A stretch of DNA of 64,000 bases from JBAYOE01 sp050950065 (GTDB lineage: Bacteria; Spirochaetota; Spirochaetia; Sphaerochaetales; Sphaerochaetaceae). The position numbers and the translations under genes were made by a program. Location of the stretch: the NCBI GenBank assembly GCA_050950065.1, contig JBMNGX010000003.1, positions 186,001 to 250,000 on the forward strand, given 5' to 3'. The notes under the pieces were generated by a model. The model ran no database searches. It was not told where the DNA came from and saw only the letters and a list, made by a program, of their open reading frames with translations. Positions 23,515 through 32,089 of this stretch are shown here, piece by piece. The stretch's first letter is position 1, and each line of letters begins with the position of its first letter.

Positions 23515-23778
23515 ATGGTTGAACGGGAAGTAGAAGTTCAAAACAGAGCAGGAATACATGCCAGGCCAGCAGCGCTTATAGTTAAGGTGGCAAACCAGTT
23601 TGAATCAAAGATCTATATGGAAAAAGATCAGATGAGAATCAATGGCAAATCAATTATGGGGATTATCACCTTAGGGGCTGCCTATAAATCGCGTTTAAAA
23701 ATCAGTGCTGAAGGGCCTGATGAAGTTGAAGCAGCCGATGCTATAGAAAATCTATTTAACAATAGGTTTGAAGAGTAG
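23515..23778 (+). CDS. ptsH: Phosphocarrier protein HPr
   Basis: An 87-residue HPr. The catalytic histidine is in NRAGIHARPAA (residue 15) and the regulatory serine in GKSIMGIITLGA (about residue 46), the target of HprK encoded directly upstream. The ATG lies one base after the hprK stop; AGGAG is about ten bases upstream inside hprK. Longer in-frame readings into hprK have no support. Confidence 0.93.
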   Translation: MVEREVEVQNRAGIHARPAALIVKVANQFESKIYMEKDQMRINGKSIMGIITLGAAYKSRLKISAEGPDEVEAADAIENLFNNRFEE

Positions 23779-23787
23779 GAGTTTAAA

Positions 23788-24402
23788 GTGAAAAAGCTTA
23801 CAGATCGACAACAACAAGTATTCGATTTTATTAAAGAGTATATCGACAATAATTCGTATGCCCCAGCTGTTAGAGATATTGCAAGCGCCTTTGAAATTAC
23901 TGTGAAAGCAGCCCACGATCACCTTAAAGCACTTGAGAGAAAAGGGGTTATCCACTCATCTGAGGGAATTAGTAGATCAACTGGTATTGTTGGCTACTCT
24001 TCATCTCAAAGAGGTGAAACAATTAGTGTTCCAGTTTTAGGAGCTACAGCAGCAGGGCTTCCTCTTTTGGCAGAGGAGAACAAAGAGTACGATTTACAAC
24101 TTCCTTCTTCAATGATTCCAGGAAAAGGGCCGTTCTTTGCCCTCCACGTTGAGGGAGACAGTATGGTTGATGCTGGAATTATGGATGGGGATTTGGCAAT
24201 TATTAAACAAACTAACAGTGCCAACAATGGAGAGATTGTAGTTGCCCGCGTAGGGGAAGAGAACAGAGTTACTTTAAAAAGGTTTTATTTGAAATCAAAC
24301 TCAATTGAACTGCGCCCTGAAAACCCAAAGTATGGCTCTCTCTACTCAAAAGATATTACCATTTTAGGTAAACTTCAGTTGATCATTCGCGACTATGAGT
24401 AG
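23788..24402 (+). CDS. lexA: SOS repressor LexA
   Basis: A 204-residue repressor-protease. The N-terminal winged helix (VRDIASAFEITVKAAHDHLKAL in two parts) is followed by the self-cleavage site with Ala-Gly in ATAAGLP near residue 90, the catalytic Ser in GDSMVDAG near 127 and the catalytic Lys in VTLKRFY near 163. The start is GTG with TAGGAG upstream. It lies with holA and near uvrC and a photolyase-like gene, a small DNA-repair neighbourhood. Confidence 0.95.
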   Translation: MKKLTDRQQQVFDFIKEYIDNNSYAPAVRDIASAFEITVKAAHDHLKALERKGVIHSSEGISRSTGIVGYSSSQRGETISVPVLGATAAGLPLLAEENKEYDLQLPSSMIPGKGPFFALHVEGDSMVDAGIMDGDLAIIKQTNSANNGEIVVARVGEENRVTLKRFYLKSNSIELRPENPKYGSLYSKDITILGKLQLIIRDYE

Positions 24403-25435
24403 CAACTACCTCCTTTTAGGACCTGAAGTGGGAAATAAAGGGCAAAAACTAAAAGAGATTCGATCCTCTTTAAATAAAAAGCACAACGTTGAAGTTGAAC
24501 TTGAACGTTACTACCCATTTGAGACTTTAAATGGGGAGATGATTGCCTCTTTAAGTAGCAACTCACTATTTAGTGATTATAGGATGGTTATCTTAAGCCA
24601 AGCTGAACAACTAAACAGTGAGCAAACTAAAGATATAGCTGAATATTTAAAAGCTCCAAATCCTAATGTAACTCTAATAATAATTTCAAATAACACGTAT
24701 ATAGATAACAGGATTGCAAAACTAATTCCTAAAGAGAACACAGAAATATTTTGGGAACTTTTTGATAACCAAAAAAGTCAGTGGCTAAAAAGCTATTTTA
24801 CTAAAGCAGATTTAGCAATCACAGATGATGCAATAGAACTCTTATTAGCTTTAGTTGAGAACAATACCCAACAACTAAGAGTTGTAAGTAACCAACTAGT
24901 TCAATTTGCCTTAAGTGATAATAAAAATACCATAACCGACTTTTTAATTGAAACTTACATCCAACACACCAAACAAGAGTCGGTCTTCTCCCTCTTTGAA
25001 CAAATTTGTATAGGAACATATCAAAGAGCTCTCTCTATCTTACACACCCTTCTCGATTCAAAAGAGTTTGATGCAATCTCTTTAATTGGGGGATTGTTGT
25101 GGCAATTTAGACGTTTAATCTCAATTCAAGAAGCTTTTGAAGAGTCAAATAACTGGGACTCAGCAGTAAAAGCTGCCCAAGTTATGGGTAAGAGCTCTCC
25201 ACTTAAAAGAAAAAAAGATATTGAGAATTATCAAAAAGGGTCAAAACGGTACCCTTTAAAGACAACTCGTAAAATAATTGGAAGACTTGGAGAGTTTGAC
25301 ATTAAGGTGCGCCAATACTCAAACGACTTTCACACACTTTTAATGGAACAGCTTTTAGGAATAATAATGGAAGGAGAAGGAAATGCACCAGCTAAATTGC
25401 AAGTTCTCTCTTTCTCTAAAGATTTAAGGTTTTAA
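24395..25435 (+). CDS. holA: DNA polymerase III subunit delta HolA
   Basis: A 346-residue clamp-loader subunit. It follows the delta pattern: an N-terminal AAA-like domain without Walker motifs (YLLLGPE, FSDYRMVILSQAEQL), a central domain (LALVENNTQQLRVVSNQL) and a C-terminal collar domain (LIGGLLWQFRRL). Sequence divergence is normal for HolA. It overlaps lexA by eight bases and overlaps the uvrC tail on the other strand by 20 bases. Confidence 0.85.
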   Translation: MSSNYLLLGPEVGNKGQKLKEIRSSLNKKHNVEVELERYYPFETLNGEMIASLSSNSLFSDYRMVILSQAEQLNSEQTKDIAEYLKAPNPNVTLIIISNNTYIDNRIAKLIPKENTEIFWELFDNQKSQWLKSYFTKADLAITDDAIELLLALVENNTQQLRVVSNQLVQFALSDNKNTITDFLIETYIQHTKQESVFSLFEQICIGTYQRALSILHTLLDSKEFDAISLIGGLLWQFRRLISIQEAFEESNNWDSAVKAAQVMGKSSPLKRKKDIENYQKGSKRYPLKTTRKIIGRLGEFDIKVRQYSNDFHTLLMEQLLGIIMEGEGNAPAKLQVLSFSKDLRF

Positions 25436-27194
25436 GAATCCTCTGGGCAATAGGCAGTGGTATTTGAGCTTGCTTAGCAATTTCTTCAGCGCTCAAACTT
25501 AACAGTTGCTCTATAGTGCTAAAAGTTTGCATGATCTTTTTACTACGAACCTTACCCACCCCATCAATTGATTCCAACAAGGCAAAAGTTGCCTCTTTGG
25601 ATCTTTGTTGAATACTTAGTGCATTGGCAAAGCGATGTGCCTCATCTCTAATTGCCTGAAGAAGTTTTAATGCAGGGGCATCTTGAGAAAGTTGTAAAGG
25701 CTCTTTAGAACCACTGAAATGAATCTCTTCATACTTTTCAGCTAGCCCTATCACAACTAGATATTCCAGTCCTAAAAGAGTGAGAGCATCAACTACAGCA
25801 TTAACTTGCCCTTTTCCCCCATCTACTAAAATTAAATCAGGCAGAGGTTTTTTCTCTTTAACTTGGCGAGTATAACGCCTAGTTACTGCCTCTTTTAAAG
25901 CCATGTAATCATCAATCTTTCCCCCCAAACTTTTAATGTTGAAACGGCGATAGTTTTTTTGATCTGCTCTTCCATCAATAAAAGAAATTAAAGAGGCGAC
26001 GGTAAATTTACCATCCAAGTGGGTAACATCAAATCCCTCAATCCTTTTAGGGGGATTTTCCAATTCTAAAACTTCCATCAGTTGTTCTAAAGCTTCAGGG
26101 TTCTCTCTACTTTTTAATCTTTTTTCAACATCGCGGGCAGCATTTTCACTAGCCATTCTCATAATCCTGTAGTGTTTACCTTCAGTGGGAACCGAAACTT
26201 TTACAGGGACTTTTAAATCTTCGTTGAAATAGCGCCCAATTAATTGGCTATCTACATCGTGAGAGACGTAGAGCTCTTGAGGTCTATTACCCCCATCACC
26301 GTAGTATTGAACTAAAAAGTTGATAAGAGTTTCAGTCTCATCCCCAAAGGTCTCTGCCCTATAAAGAGCCCTACCCATCAATTTTCCATCTCTTATTTGC
26401 ATAATAGAGACTGCTGCTAAGTGCATTCTCATTTCACATGCAGCGTAATCACGACTCTCTTGAGAGAAATCTTCAACTTGTTGAGTTTTAGAAACCGACT
26501 CTAAAGCTAAAACTAAATCCCTTTTTTTAGCAGCTAGTTCGTAGTTTTGATCTTTAGAAGCTTGAAGCATCTCCTCTTTAACTTGCTTAATTAACTCGTC
26601 ATCTCTTCCTTGTAAGAAAGCTCTTACTTTATTGATGTGCTCTGTATACTCCTCTTCACTAATCAAACCTGCACAAGGGCCACTACAGCGCCCTATATGG
26701 TAATAAAGACATGGGGTGTATCTTTTTCTTAAAGGGGTGCCACATTTACGCAGTGGAAACATCTTCTCAATTAAATCTAAGTACTTAGTTAAACTCTTAC
26801 CATCGGGATAAGGGCCATAATATTCAGATCCATCGTGAATAATTCTTCGAGTTTTAAAAACCTTTGGAAATGGTTCATTTGTTATCCTAATCAGAGGATA
26901 ACTTTTACCATCCTTTAAAGAGATGTTGTAATGGGGGTTATGCTTTTTGATGAGGTTGTTCTCTAAAATTAGAGCCTCATACTCATTACCTGTAATGATG
27001 TACTCAATATCGGCAATCTTACTAACTAAAAATGAGGTTTTAATATCTTTTGGGCCAAGAAAGTAGCTCGTGACTCGGTGACGTAAATCTTTAGCTTTTC
27101 CAATATATATTATCCGATCAGAGCTATCTTTCATCAGGTATACCCCGCTTCGGTGGGGCAACTCTTTGGCAATCTCTCTCGGACTACTTTTCAT
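25416..27194 (-). CDS. uvrC: Excinuclease ABC subunit C UvrC
   Basis: A 592-residue nucleotide excision repair nuclease. The GIY-YIG domain at the N-terminus (RSGVYLMKDSSDRIIYIGKA), a Cys-rich region (CGTPLRKRYTPCLYYHIGRC), a UVR motif for UvrB binding near residue 210, the RNase H-like nuclease (GFDVTHLDGK, LILVDGGKGQ) and a C-terminal helix-hairpin-helix pair are all present. The ATG at 27194 begins MKSSPREIAK; a longer frame to 27269 is not supported. No clear Shine-Dalgarno sequence is seen. Confidence 0.95.
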   Translation of the reverse strand: MKSSPREIAKELPHRSGVYLMKDSSDRIIYIGKAKDLRHRVTSYFLGPKDIKTSFLVSKIADIEYIITGNEYEALILENNLIKKHNPHYNISLKDGKSYPLIRITNEPFPKVFKTRRIIHDGSEYYGPYPDGKSLTKYLDLIEKMFPLRKCGTPLRKRYTPCLYYHIGRCSGPCAGLISEEEYTEHINKVRAFLQGRDDELIKQVKEEMLQASKDQNYELAAKKRDLVLALESVSKTQQVEDFSQESRDYAACEMRMHLAAVSIMQIRDGKLMGRALYRAETFGDETETLINFLVQYYGDGGNRPQELYVSHDVDSQLIGRYFNEDLKVPVKVSVPTEGKHYRIMRMASENAARDVEKRLKSRENPEALEQLMEVLELENPPKRIEGFDVTHLDGKFTVASLISFIDGRADQKNYRRFNIKSLGGKIDDYMALKEAVTRRYTRQVKEKKPLPDLILVDGGKGQVNAVVDALTLLGLEYLVVIGLAEKYEEIHFSGSKEPLQLSQDAPALKLLQAIRDEAHRFANALSIQQRSKEATFALLESIDGVGKVRSKKIMQTFSTIEQLLSLSAEEIAKQAQIPLPIAQRILKTLNL

Positions 27195-27218
27195 AATTAA
27201 CTTAACAATACTAAGCGA

Positions 27219-27248
27219 TTGAAGAAATTGCAATATTGGTCCTATTAT
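27219..27248 (+). promoter_or_regulatory. Predicted promoter giving a leaderless mRNA for the SPL-like gene
   Basis: TTGAAG (27219-27224), 18-base spacer, TATTAT (27243-27248), then six bases to the ATG at 27255. No Shine-Dalgarno sequence. Confidence 0.5.
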
Positions 27249-27254
27249 AGAGAA

Positions 27255-28508
27255 ATGGAAAAACACCAATTATCTTCAACTCTAACTAAAGAAGATTACA
27301 ATTTTATTGACTCTTTAAAAGAGCATTATAGATTCTCATTTCAACAAACTAGACAAATTATTGAGGTGGCTAGTGATTTAAGGATGTGGGACTTAGGTCC
27401 TGTTGAAAAGTATTGGCATGATGATAACAAAGAGCTACCTTCAGATAAAATTAGAACTAAAAAGTTACTAAGCAACTTTTTCAATCAAATTGATCAAATA
27501 AAAAAAGAGCCCACTAAATATTCAGATTTTGTGGTGAATCACTCCTACAGTAAAAAAGAGGTTGTTGTAGAACAAGATGACTGGCGAACCCTAATCGGGT
27601 ATTGTCCTTGCCCCTCTGTTAAAGAAAAACCCCGGTGCTGTAATCTTTATACTCTAGATTTAGTGCGTCAGTGTGGCTTTGAATGTTCTTACTGCTCAAT
27701 TCAATCTTTTTATGACAACGATAAAATCCTTTTTACTGCCGATATTGAAAAAAGGCTTAACTCATTAGAACTTCCTAAACACATTTGGCACATTGGAACT
27801 GGTCAATCTTCTGATTCACTTATGTGGGGCAATAACCACAATGTCTTAAGCTCTTTAGCCTCATTTGCCAACAAACACAAAGATGTCGTAATTGAGTTAA
27901 AAACTAAATCAGCACGTACAGATTGGTTAGATGAGGTCTCTTTTCCCAACAATGTTGTTGCTACTTGGTCATTAAATGGGAAAACAATTATAGAAAAAGA
28001 GGAGCATGGATCTGCCTCTTTAAATAAAAGACTTGAAGCTGCTTTAAAAAGTGTTGAACGGGGGATGAAAGTGGGCTTTCACCTTCATCCAATGGTTTAC
28101 TATGAAAATTGGGAAGAGGAGTATCGTGAAATTGTAGAGAAAATCACAACAAACTTTGATAAAAAGGATGTGGTGATGATCTCTTTCGGAACTTTAACTT
28201 TTACTAAAGAGGTTTTAAAACAGCTTCGCCTCGGTCAAAAAAGAAGTAGAGTCTTACAAATGGAGATGGTTGAAGTTGCAGGCAAATACTCTTATTCCGA
28301 TGAGATTAAAATTAATCTTTTTAAAACTGCTTATGATTATTTCCCTACGGAGTGGAAACAACAAGGGCCGTTTTTCTACCTTTGTATGGAGAAAAGTTCT
28401 TTGTGGCTACCAACTTTACAAACAGAGTACTCTTCCGATGAGCACTTTGAACAAGAAATGAAAAAGCAGTACTACAAAAAACTGAATATCGCTTGCTCAG
28501 AGAGTTGA
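27255..28508 (+). CDS. Radical SAM protein of the spore photoproduct lyase-like family
   Basis: A 417-residue radical SAM enzyme with CGFECSYC near residues 142-149 preceded by CNLYTLDLVRQ. The flow of motifs (IWHIGTGQSSDSLMW, VIELKTKSA, VATWSLN, VGFHLHPMVYYENW) matches the SplB-like family, which repairs or modifies DNA using a 5'-deoxyadenosyl radical. Being divergent from uvrC and close to lexA supports a DNA repair role, but non-sporeforming members are uncharacterised. The ATG at 27255 sits six bases after a -10 box. Confidence 0.78.
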   Translation: MEKHQLSSTLTKEDYNFIDSLKEHYRFSFQQTRQIIEVASDLRMWDLGPVEKYWHDDNKELPSDKIRTKKLLSNFFNQIDQIKKEPTKYSDFVVNHSYSKKEVVVEQDDWRTLIGYCPCPSVKEKPRCCNLYTLDLVRQCGFECSYCSIQSFYDNDKILFTADIEKRLNSLELPKHIWHIGTGQSSDSLMWGNNHNVLSSLASFANKHKDVVIELKTKSARTDWLDEVSFPNNVVATWSLNGKTIIEKEEHGSASLNKRLEAALKSVERGMKVGFHLHPMVYYENWEEEYREIVEKITTNFDKKDVVMISFGTLTFTKEVLKQLRLGQKRSRVLQMEMVEVAGKYSYSDEIKINLFKTAYDYFPTEWKQQGPFFYLCMEKSSLWLPTLQTEYSSDEHFEQEMKKQYYKKLNIACSES

Positions 28509-28521
28509 CTCTCTTTATAAT
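28493..28521 (+). promoter_or_regulatory. Promoter for the E2-like acyltransferase gene
   Basis: TTGCTC (28493-28498), 17-base spacer, TATAAT (28516-28521). The start point near 28528 leaves a 26-base leader containing AAGGAAT before the ATG at 28554. Confidence 0.6.
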
Positions 28522-28553
28522 GACATAACATATTATTTTGTAAGGAATAAGAT

Positions 28554-29450
28554 ATGAAGTGGAGAAATGATGCTGTTTATGTAGATGAAATGAGCCCCTA
28601 TAAGAGGATTTTTCCCTACATTATGCCCACTCGTAACGGCTCGGTAGTTTATCACCAATTTCCAGTAGATTTAACTAATGCAGTCCAATTTATTAAAAAG
28701 TACAATAAAGAAAACCCTGGTGATCACCAATACAGAATCTTTGAACTTTTTTTAGCAGCTTTAATAAGAACTATTGCCATGCGTCCACTATTAAATCGCT
28801 TCATCATGGATAACAAATATTGGCAACGTAAAGAACTCAGCTTAAACTTCGTAATTAAAGAAGAGTATACCGATGAGGCTCCTGAACACTCTTCGGTGAT
28901 TTATTTTAAGCCAGAAATGACTTTTGAAGAGATTGCCAAGTTAATTAACCAAACAATTATAAGTGCTCGTAAAGGAGAAGACAACGATACTGATAAAGCA
29001 ATCAGCTTCTTTTTAAAGTTCCCAAATTGGTTTTTAAAGATGATTGTTGGAATCATTAGATATTTAGATAAAAAGGGGATTGCCCCTAAAGCCCTTAGAG
29101 ATGCAGATGGACTACATGTCTCAGCCTTTGTCGCTAACTTAGGGAGTATTAACTTACTTAGTAGTCCTCACCACCATCTTTATGAGTGGGGAACAACAAG
29201 TTTATTTCTAACTATGGGTGCTTTAAAAAGACGCCGCATTGTTAGTGAAGATGGTAGACGCTCTTTTGTTGATACGATGGATATTGGAGTCTCTTTGGAT
29301 GAGAGAATTGCTGATGGATTTTATTTCATTAAATCTATCTCAGTGTTACAACACTATTTAAATAATCCTGAGCTTTTGACAGAACGCCCCACTCTGCCCA
29401 CAATGAAACTCAACTCAAAGGGGCAGATGTTGGACAAAAACTTTATTTAA
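28554..29450 (+). CDS. Stand-alone 2-oxoacid dehydrogenase E2-type acyltransferase-fold protein
   Basis: A 298-residue protein related only to the catalytic domain of dihydrolipoyl acyltransferases and chloramphenicol acetyltransferase. There is no lipoyl or subunit-binding domain. The C-terminal motif SLDERIADGFYF (about residues 247-258) lines up with the catalytic SxDHRxxDG of E2 proteins, but the catalytic His is replaced by Glu, while the Asp is kept. A WFLKMIVGIIRYLDKKG segment near 160 is hydrophobic. It may be a CoA-dependent acyltransferase with altered chemistry or a non-enzymatic relative. It overlaps thyX by eight bases tail to tail. Confidence 0.7.
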   Translation: MKWRNDAVYVDEMSPYKRIFPYIMPTRNGSVVYHQFPVDLTNAVQFIKKYNKENPGDHQYRIFELFLAALIRTIAMRPLLNRFIMDNKYWQRKELSLNFVIKEEYTDEAPEHSSVIYFKPEMTFEEIAKLINQTIISARKGEDNDTDKAISFFLKFPNWFLKMIVGIIRYLDKKGIAPKALRDADGLHVSAFVANLGSINLLSSPHHHLYEWGTTSLFLTMGALKRRRIVSEDGRRSFVDTMDIGVSLDERIADGFYFIKSISVLQHYLNNPELLTERPTLPTMKLNSKGQMLDKNFI

Positions 29451-30264
29451 ACTTCTCGTTAAAGATATCTAGTTCTCTACCTTTAAGATCAATGTTATCA
29501 AAGTTAAGATTCTCTTTTATAGCTTCGATCTCTTTAGCTGAAAATCTTCTTCCGTTGAGAACTAGATTTTCAAAAGCTTCAGCAGCTAAAGGGGCAACTT
29601 TTTTAACAATATCGAAAATAACTTCACCATATGCTCTAATTTCATATTGGGCATGGGCATCCATTCTAAGTTTTAAGAAGTGAAACAGATTATGTAAGTC
29701 CATTTGCCAATAGAACTCTGTGTATAGGCTTAAAGGGAGATTGATTCGAGCTAACTCACGGGCAATATCTAAATCTAAGAGTTTATGGTAAGTATCAAAA
29801 GCATGTTTTTGATCATTTTGCAAAAGCTCTAAAACCTCTTTTTGAACTTTAGGATCAACAGATTCTTCATTGCGTCCTTGTTTATTGTCATCACTTTGTG
29901 TGTTGATGTACTGAATTTCTGGAACGTAAGCCTCATCATTCATAATGCTATAGCGTCCTGAAATCTCATTTATTCGGGCGGTTCTGTGTCTAATCCACTG
30001 ACGAGCAACAAAGATTGGCATCTTTACATGGAATGTGAAGTTTACTTGCTCAAATGGGGATGTGTGGTCGTTACGCATCAGGTAGTTAATTAAACCGCGA
30101 TCTTGACGATAAGTTTTGGTCCCCTCTCCATAAGAAACCCTAGCTGCCTGAACAATTCTTGAATCGGATCCTAAGTAGTCAACTAAACGGACAAAGCCGT
30201 GATCTAAGACTTTGAACTCCTTATCTAAAATGGCCTCAGCCTCTTCTACTATACAATGTGCCAT
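29443..30264 (-). CDS. thyX: FAD-dependent thymidylate synthase ThyX
   Basis: A 273-residue flavoprotein that makes dTMP from dUMP with methylene-tetrahydrofolate and NAD(P)H. The ThyX signature RHRTARINEISGRYS lies near residues 90-104, and the FYWQMDLHNLFHFLKLR segment is typical. AGGAGGAG precedes the ATG. It replaces ThyA. Confidence 0.95.
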   Translation of the reverse strand: MAHCIVEEAEAILDKEFKVLDHGFVRLVDYLGSDSRIVQAARVSYGEGTKTYRQDRGLINYLMRNDHTSPFEQVNFTFHVKMPIFVARQWIRHRTARINEISGRYSIMNDEAYVPEIQYINTQSDDNKQGRNEESVDPKVQKEVLELLQNDQKHAFDTYHKLLDLDIARELARINLPLSLYTEFYWQMDLHNLFHFLKLRMDAHAQYEIRAYGEVIFDIVKKVAPLAAEAFENLVLNGRRFSAKEIEAIKENLNFDNIDLKGRELDIFNEKFK

Positions 30265-30320
30265 AACAACTCCTCCTGATTTTCAATAGTGCCACAAAAT
30301 TAAGATGGGGGCAATTATTA

Positions 30321-31037
30321 TTAAAGTTGCCCCATGGTTGATAAAACTAGAGCTAAAGCAGAACAGCAAGCTGTCTCTGTGCGAAGAATATATCTTCCCA
30401 TTGAGAAAAAATCAAAACTCTCTCTTTCAAACAACTGGCGCTCTTTATCACTCCACCCCCTCTCACTTCCAATGGCAATAACTACTTTATCTTCAAACTT
30501 TTTTTTATCTCTTATTTGTTTAATCCCTTTTACATTGTCAAAAATAATTTTAGAACTCTTTGAATCAATCTCACTTAAGGCGTTATCTAACTTATCGTAA
30601 AGGTAAAAGTTGGGTAAAGTGGCAATTCCTGCTTGCATCGCCCCATCCAATAAGTATTTTTTATAAGTACCCTCTTTGTACAACTTTGCCTCTTTATAAG
30701 AGCGCTCTCCTAAATCAGTCCCTACTACAACAATATTCTCAATGCCAAACATTCCACTTTCACGTAAAATCCTTTTCATTGAGATGGGACGAACTAAACC
30801 AACTATCAAAGTGATTTGGTTTTCTCCAGTAGCTTTTTCTTTTTCAACCCATTTGTAGTGAATGTAATTGTTATCAATTGCTATAATTTCAGCTATTCCA
30901 ACAAATTTGTTGATTTGACCTGCTTTAAAGGTATCACCAACTTTAAGCTTTAAAACCTTTAAAATATGGCTTGCCCTAAAGTCTGTCAGTTCAATAAAGT
31001 TATCTTTTTTATCTGTTTCAAATAGGATGATATTCAC
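30321..31037 (-). CDS. rsmE: 16S rRNA m3U1498 methyltransferase RsmE
   Basis: A 238-residue SPOUT methyltransferase. The C-terminal knot carries IAIGSERGWSDKERQLF and LRTETACCSALAL, the SAM-binding motifs of RsmE; an N-terminal PUA-like domain precedes it. The start is taken as GTG at 31037 (VNIILFE), seven bases after a TATACT box; a longer frame to 31091 runs through both divergent promoters. No ribosome binding site is present. Confidence 0.9.
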   Translation of the reverse strand: MNIILFETDKKDNFIELTDFRASHILKVLKLKVGDTFKAGQINKFVGIAEIIAIDNNYIHYKWVEKEKATGENQITLIVGLVRPISMKRILRESGMFGIENIVVVGTDLGERSYKEAKLYKEGTYKKYLLDGAMQAGIATLPNFYLYDKLDNALSEIDSKSSKIIFDNVKGIKQIRDKKKFEDKVVIAIGSERGWSDKERQLFERESFDFFSMGRYILRTETACCSALALVLSTMGQL

Positions 31038-31044
31038 GCATCTG

Positions 31045-31084
31045 AGTATAGGATGTTGCTGATTGAGTGTAAACACAGTATTAT
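31045..31084. promoter_or_regulatory. Overlapping divergent leaderless promoters, rsmE / lplA
   Basis: Minus strand: TTTACA (31073-31068), 17 bases, TATACT (31050-31045), seven bases, GTG of rsmE. Plus strand: TTGCTG (31056-31061), 17 bases, TATTAT (31079-31084), six bases, ATG of lplA. Both start codons lack Shine-Dalgarno sequences. Confidence 0.65.
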
Positions 31085-31090
31085 TTGTCA

Positions 31091-32089
31091 ATGAACAAAA
31101 TTAGAGTCTTTACAGCAGAACACAACGACCCATGGTTTAACTTAGCCACCGAAGATTGGCTATTTAATACGTTAGAGGGTTTTGACCATATCCTTTTTCT
31201 GTGGCGCAACAAACCTTGCATTGTAATTGGGCGTTATCAAAACCCCTACGTTGAGTGCAACTTAGAGGCTATGAATAGTGATGGTGTTGTCTTAGCTAGA
31301 CGTCAAAGTGGTGGTGGAGCCGTTTATCACGATTTAGGAAATACAAACTTCACCTTCATGTCTAAAAGAGACCTTTATGATACTCATAAAAACTTTGAAA
31401 TTATTGTAAAAGCTTTAAAAAGATTCTCCATCGAGGCAGTTCAATCGGGTAGAAACGATATCTTAGTTGATGGAAAAAAAGTTTCAGGAAGTGCTTTTAG
31501 GATGACTACTAAAAAAGCTTTCCACCATGGAACTTTGTTAATTGATGCAAATATGGGAAAAATTCCAACTTATCTAACTCCTGATAAAGAGAAATTGGAG
31601 TCCAAAGGGGTACGCTCAGTTGCCTCCCGTGTTGCCAACTTAACATCCTTTAACCCCTCTTTGACCCATGATAATCTATCAGAAGCTATTATTGAGACCT
31701 TTTTTGAAACTTATAATAATGAAGTTCCAATTGAAGATTTAACAATAGAAAGACTAAAAGAGGAAAAGTATCTTTACGACACTTATAAAAAGTACTCTGA
31801 TTGGCAATGGAGGTTTGGGACAACTCCCCAATTCTCCACTAAGATGAGCCAGCGATTTGAGTGGGGTAAGGTTGAATTGAACTTCAATGTAAATAATTCT
31901 ACTATTAAAGAGGTTAAAATATTTAGTGATGCCCTTTCGATTGAGCTGATAGAGTATTTAGAAAAGTCTTTAGTTAATCTTCATTACGATCCCAAAGTGA
32001 TAGAGAAAAAACTACTAGAGGGTGTTGAAGAGTCTTTAAAAGATAAAATAAGAGAAGTTGTTGATTTAATAAAAAGGGAGTATGCATGA
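31091..32089 (+). CDS. lplA: Lipoate-protein ligase A
   Basis: A 332-residue enzyme that attaches lipoate to E2 or GcvH lysines. The family signature FLWRNKPCIVIGRYQNPYVE (about 30-50) and RRQSGGGAVYHDLGN (75-89) bind lipoyl-AMP, and SGSAFRMT with the HHGTLL motif follow. A C-terminal accessory domain is present. The ATG at 31091 is six bases from the -10 box. It overlaps the solute-binding protein gene by four bases. Confidence 0.93.
   Translation: MNKIRVFTAEHNDPWFNLATEDWLFNTLEGFDHILFLWRNKPCIVIGRYQNPYVECNLEAMNSDGVVLARRQSGGGAVYHDLGNTNFTFMSKRDLYDTHKNFEIIVKALKRFSIEAVQSGRNDILVDGKKVSGSAFRMTTKKAFHHGTLLIDANMGKIPTYLTPDKEKLESKGVRSVASRVANLTSFNPSLTHDNLSEAIIETFFETYNNEVPIEDLTIERLKEEKYLYDTYKKYSDWQWRFGTTPQFSTKMSQRFEWGKVELNFNVNNSTIKEVKIFSDALSIELIEYLEKSLVNLHYDPKVIEKKLLEGVEESLKDKIREVVDLIKREYA

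Noticed and set aside
31038..31091. Longer N-terminus for rsmE starting at 31091
   Set aside because: The extension runs through both divergent promoters and is unlike the family N-terminus, which begins at the GTG at 31037.
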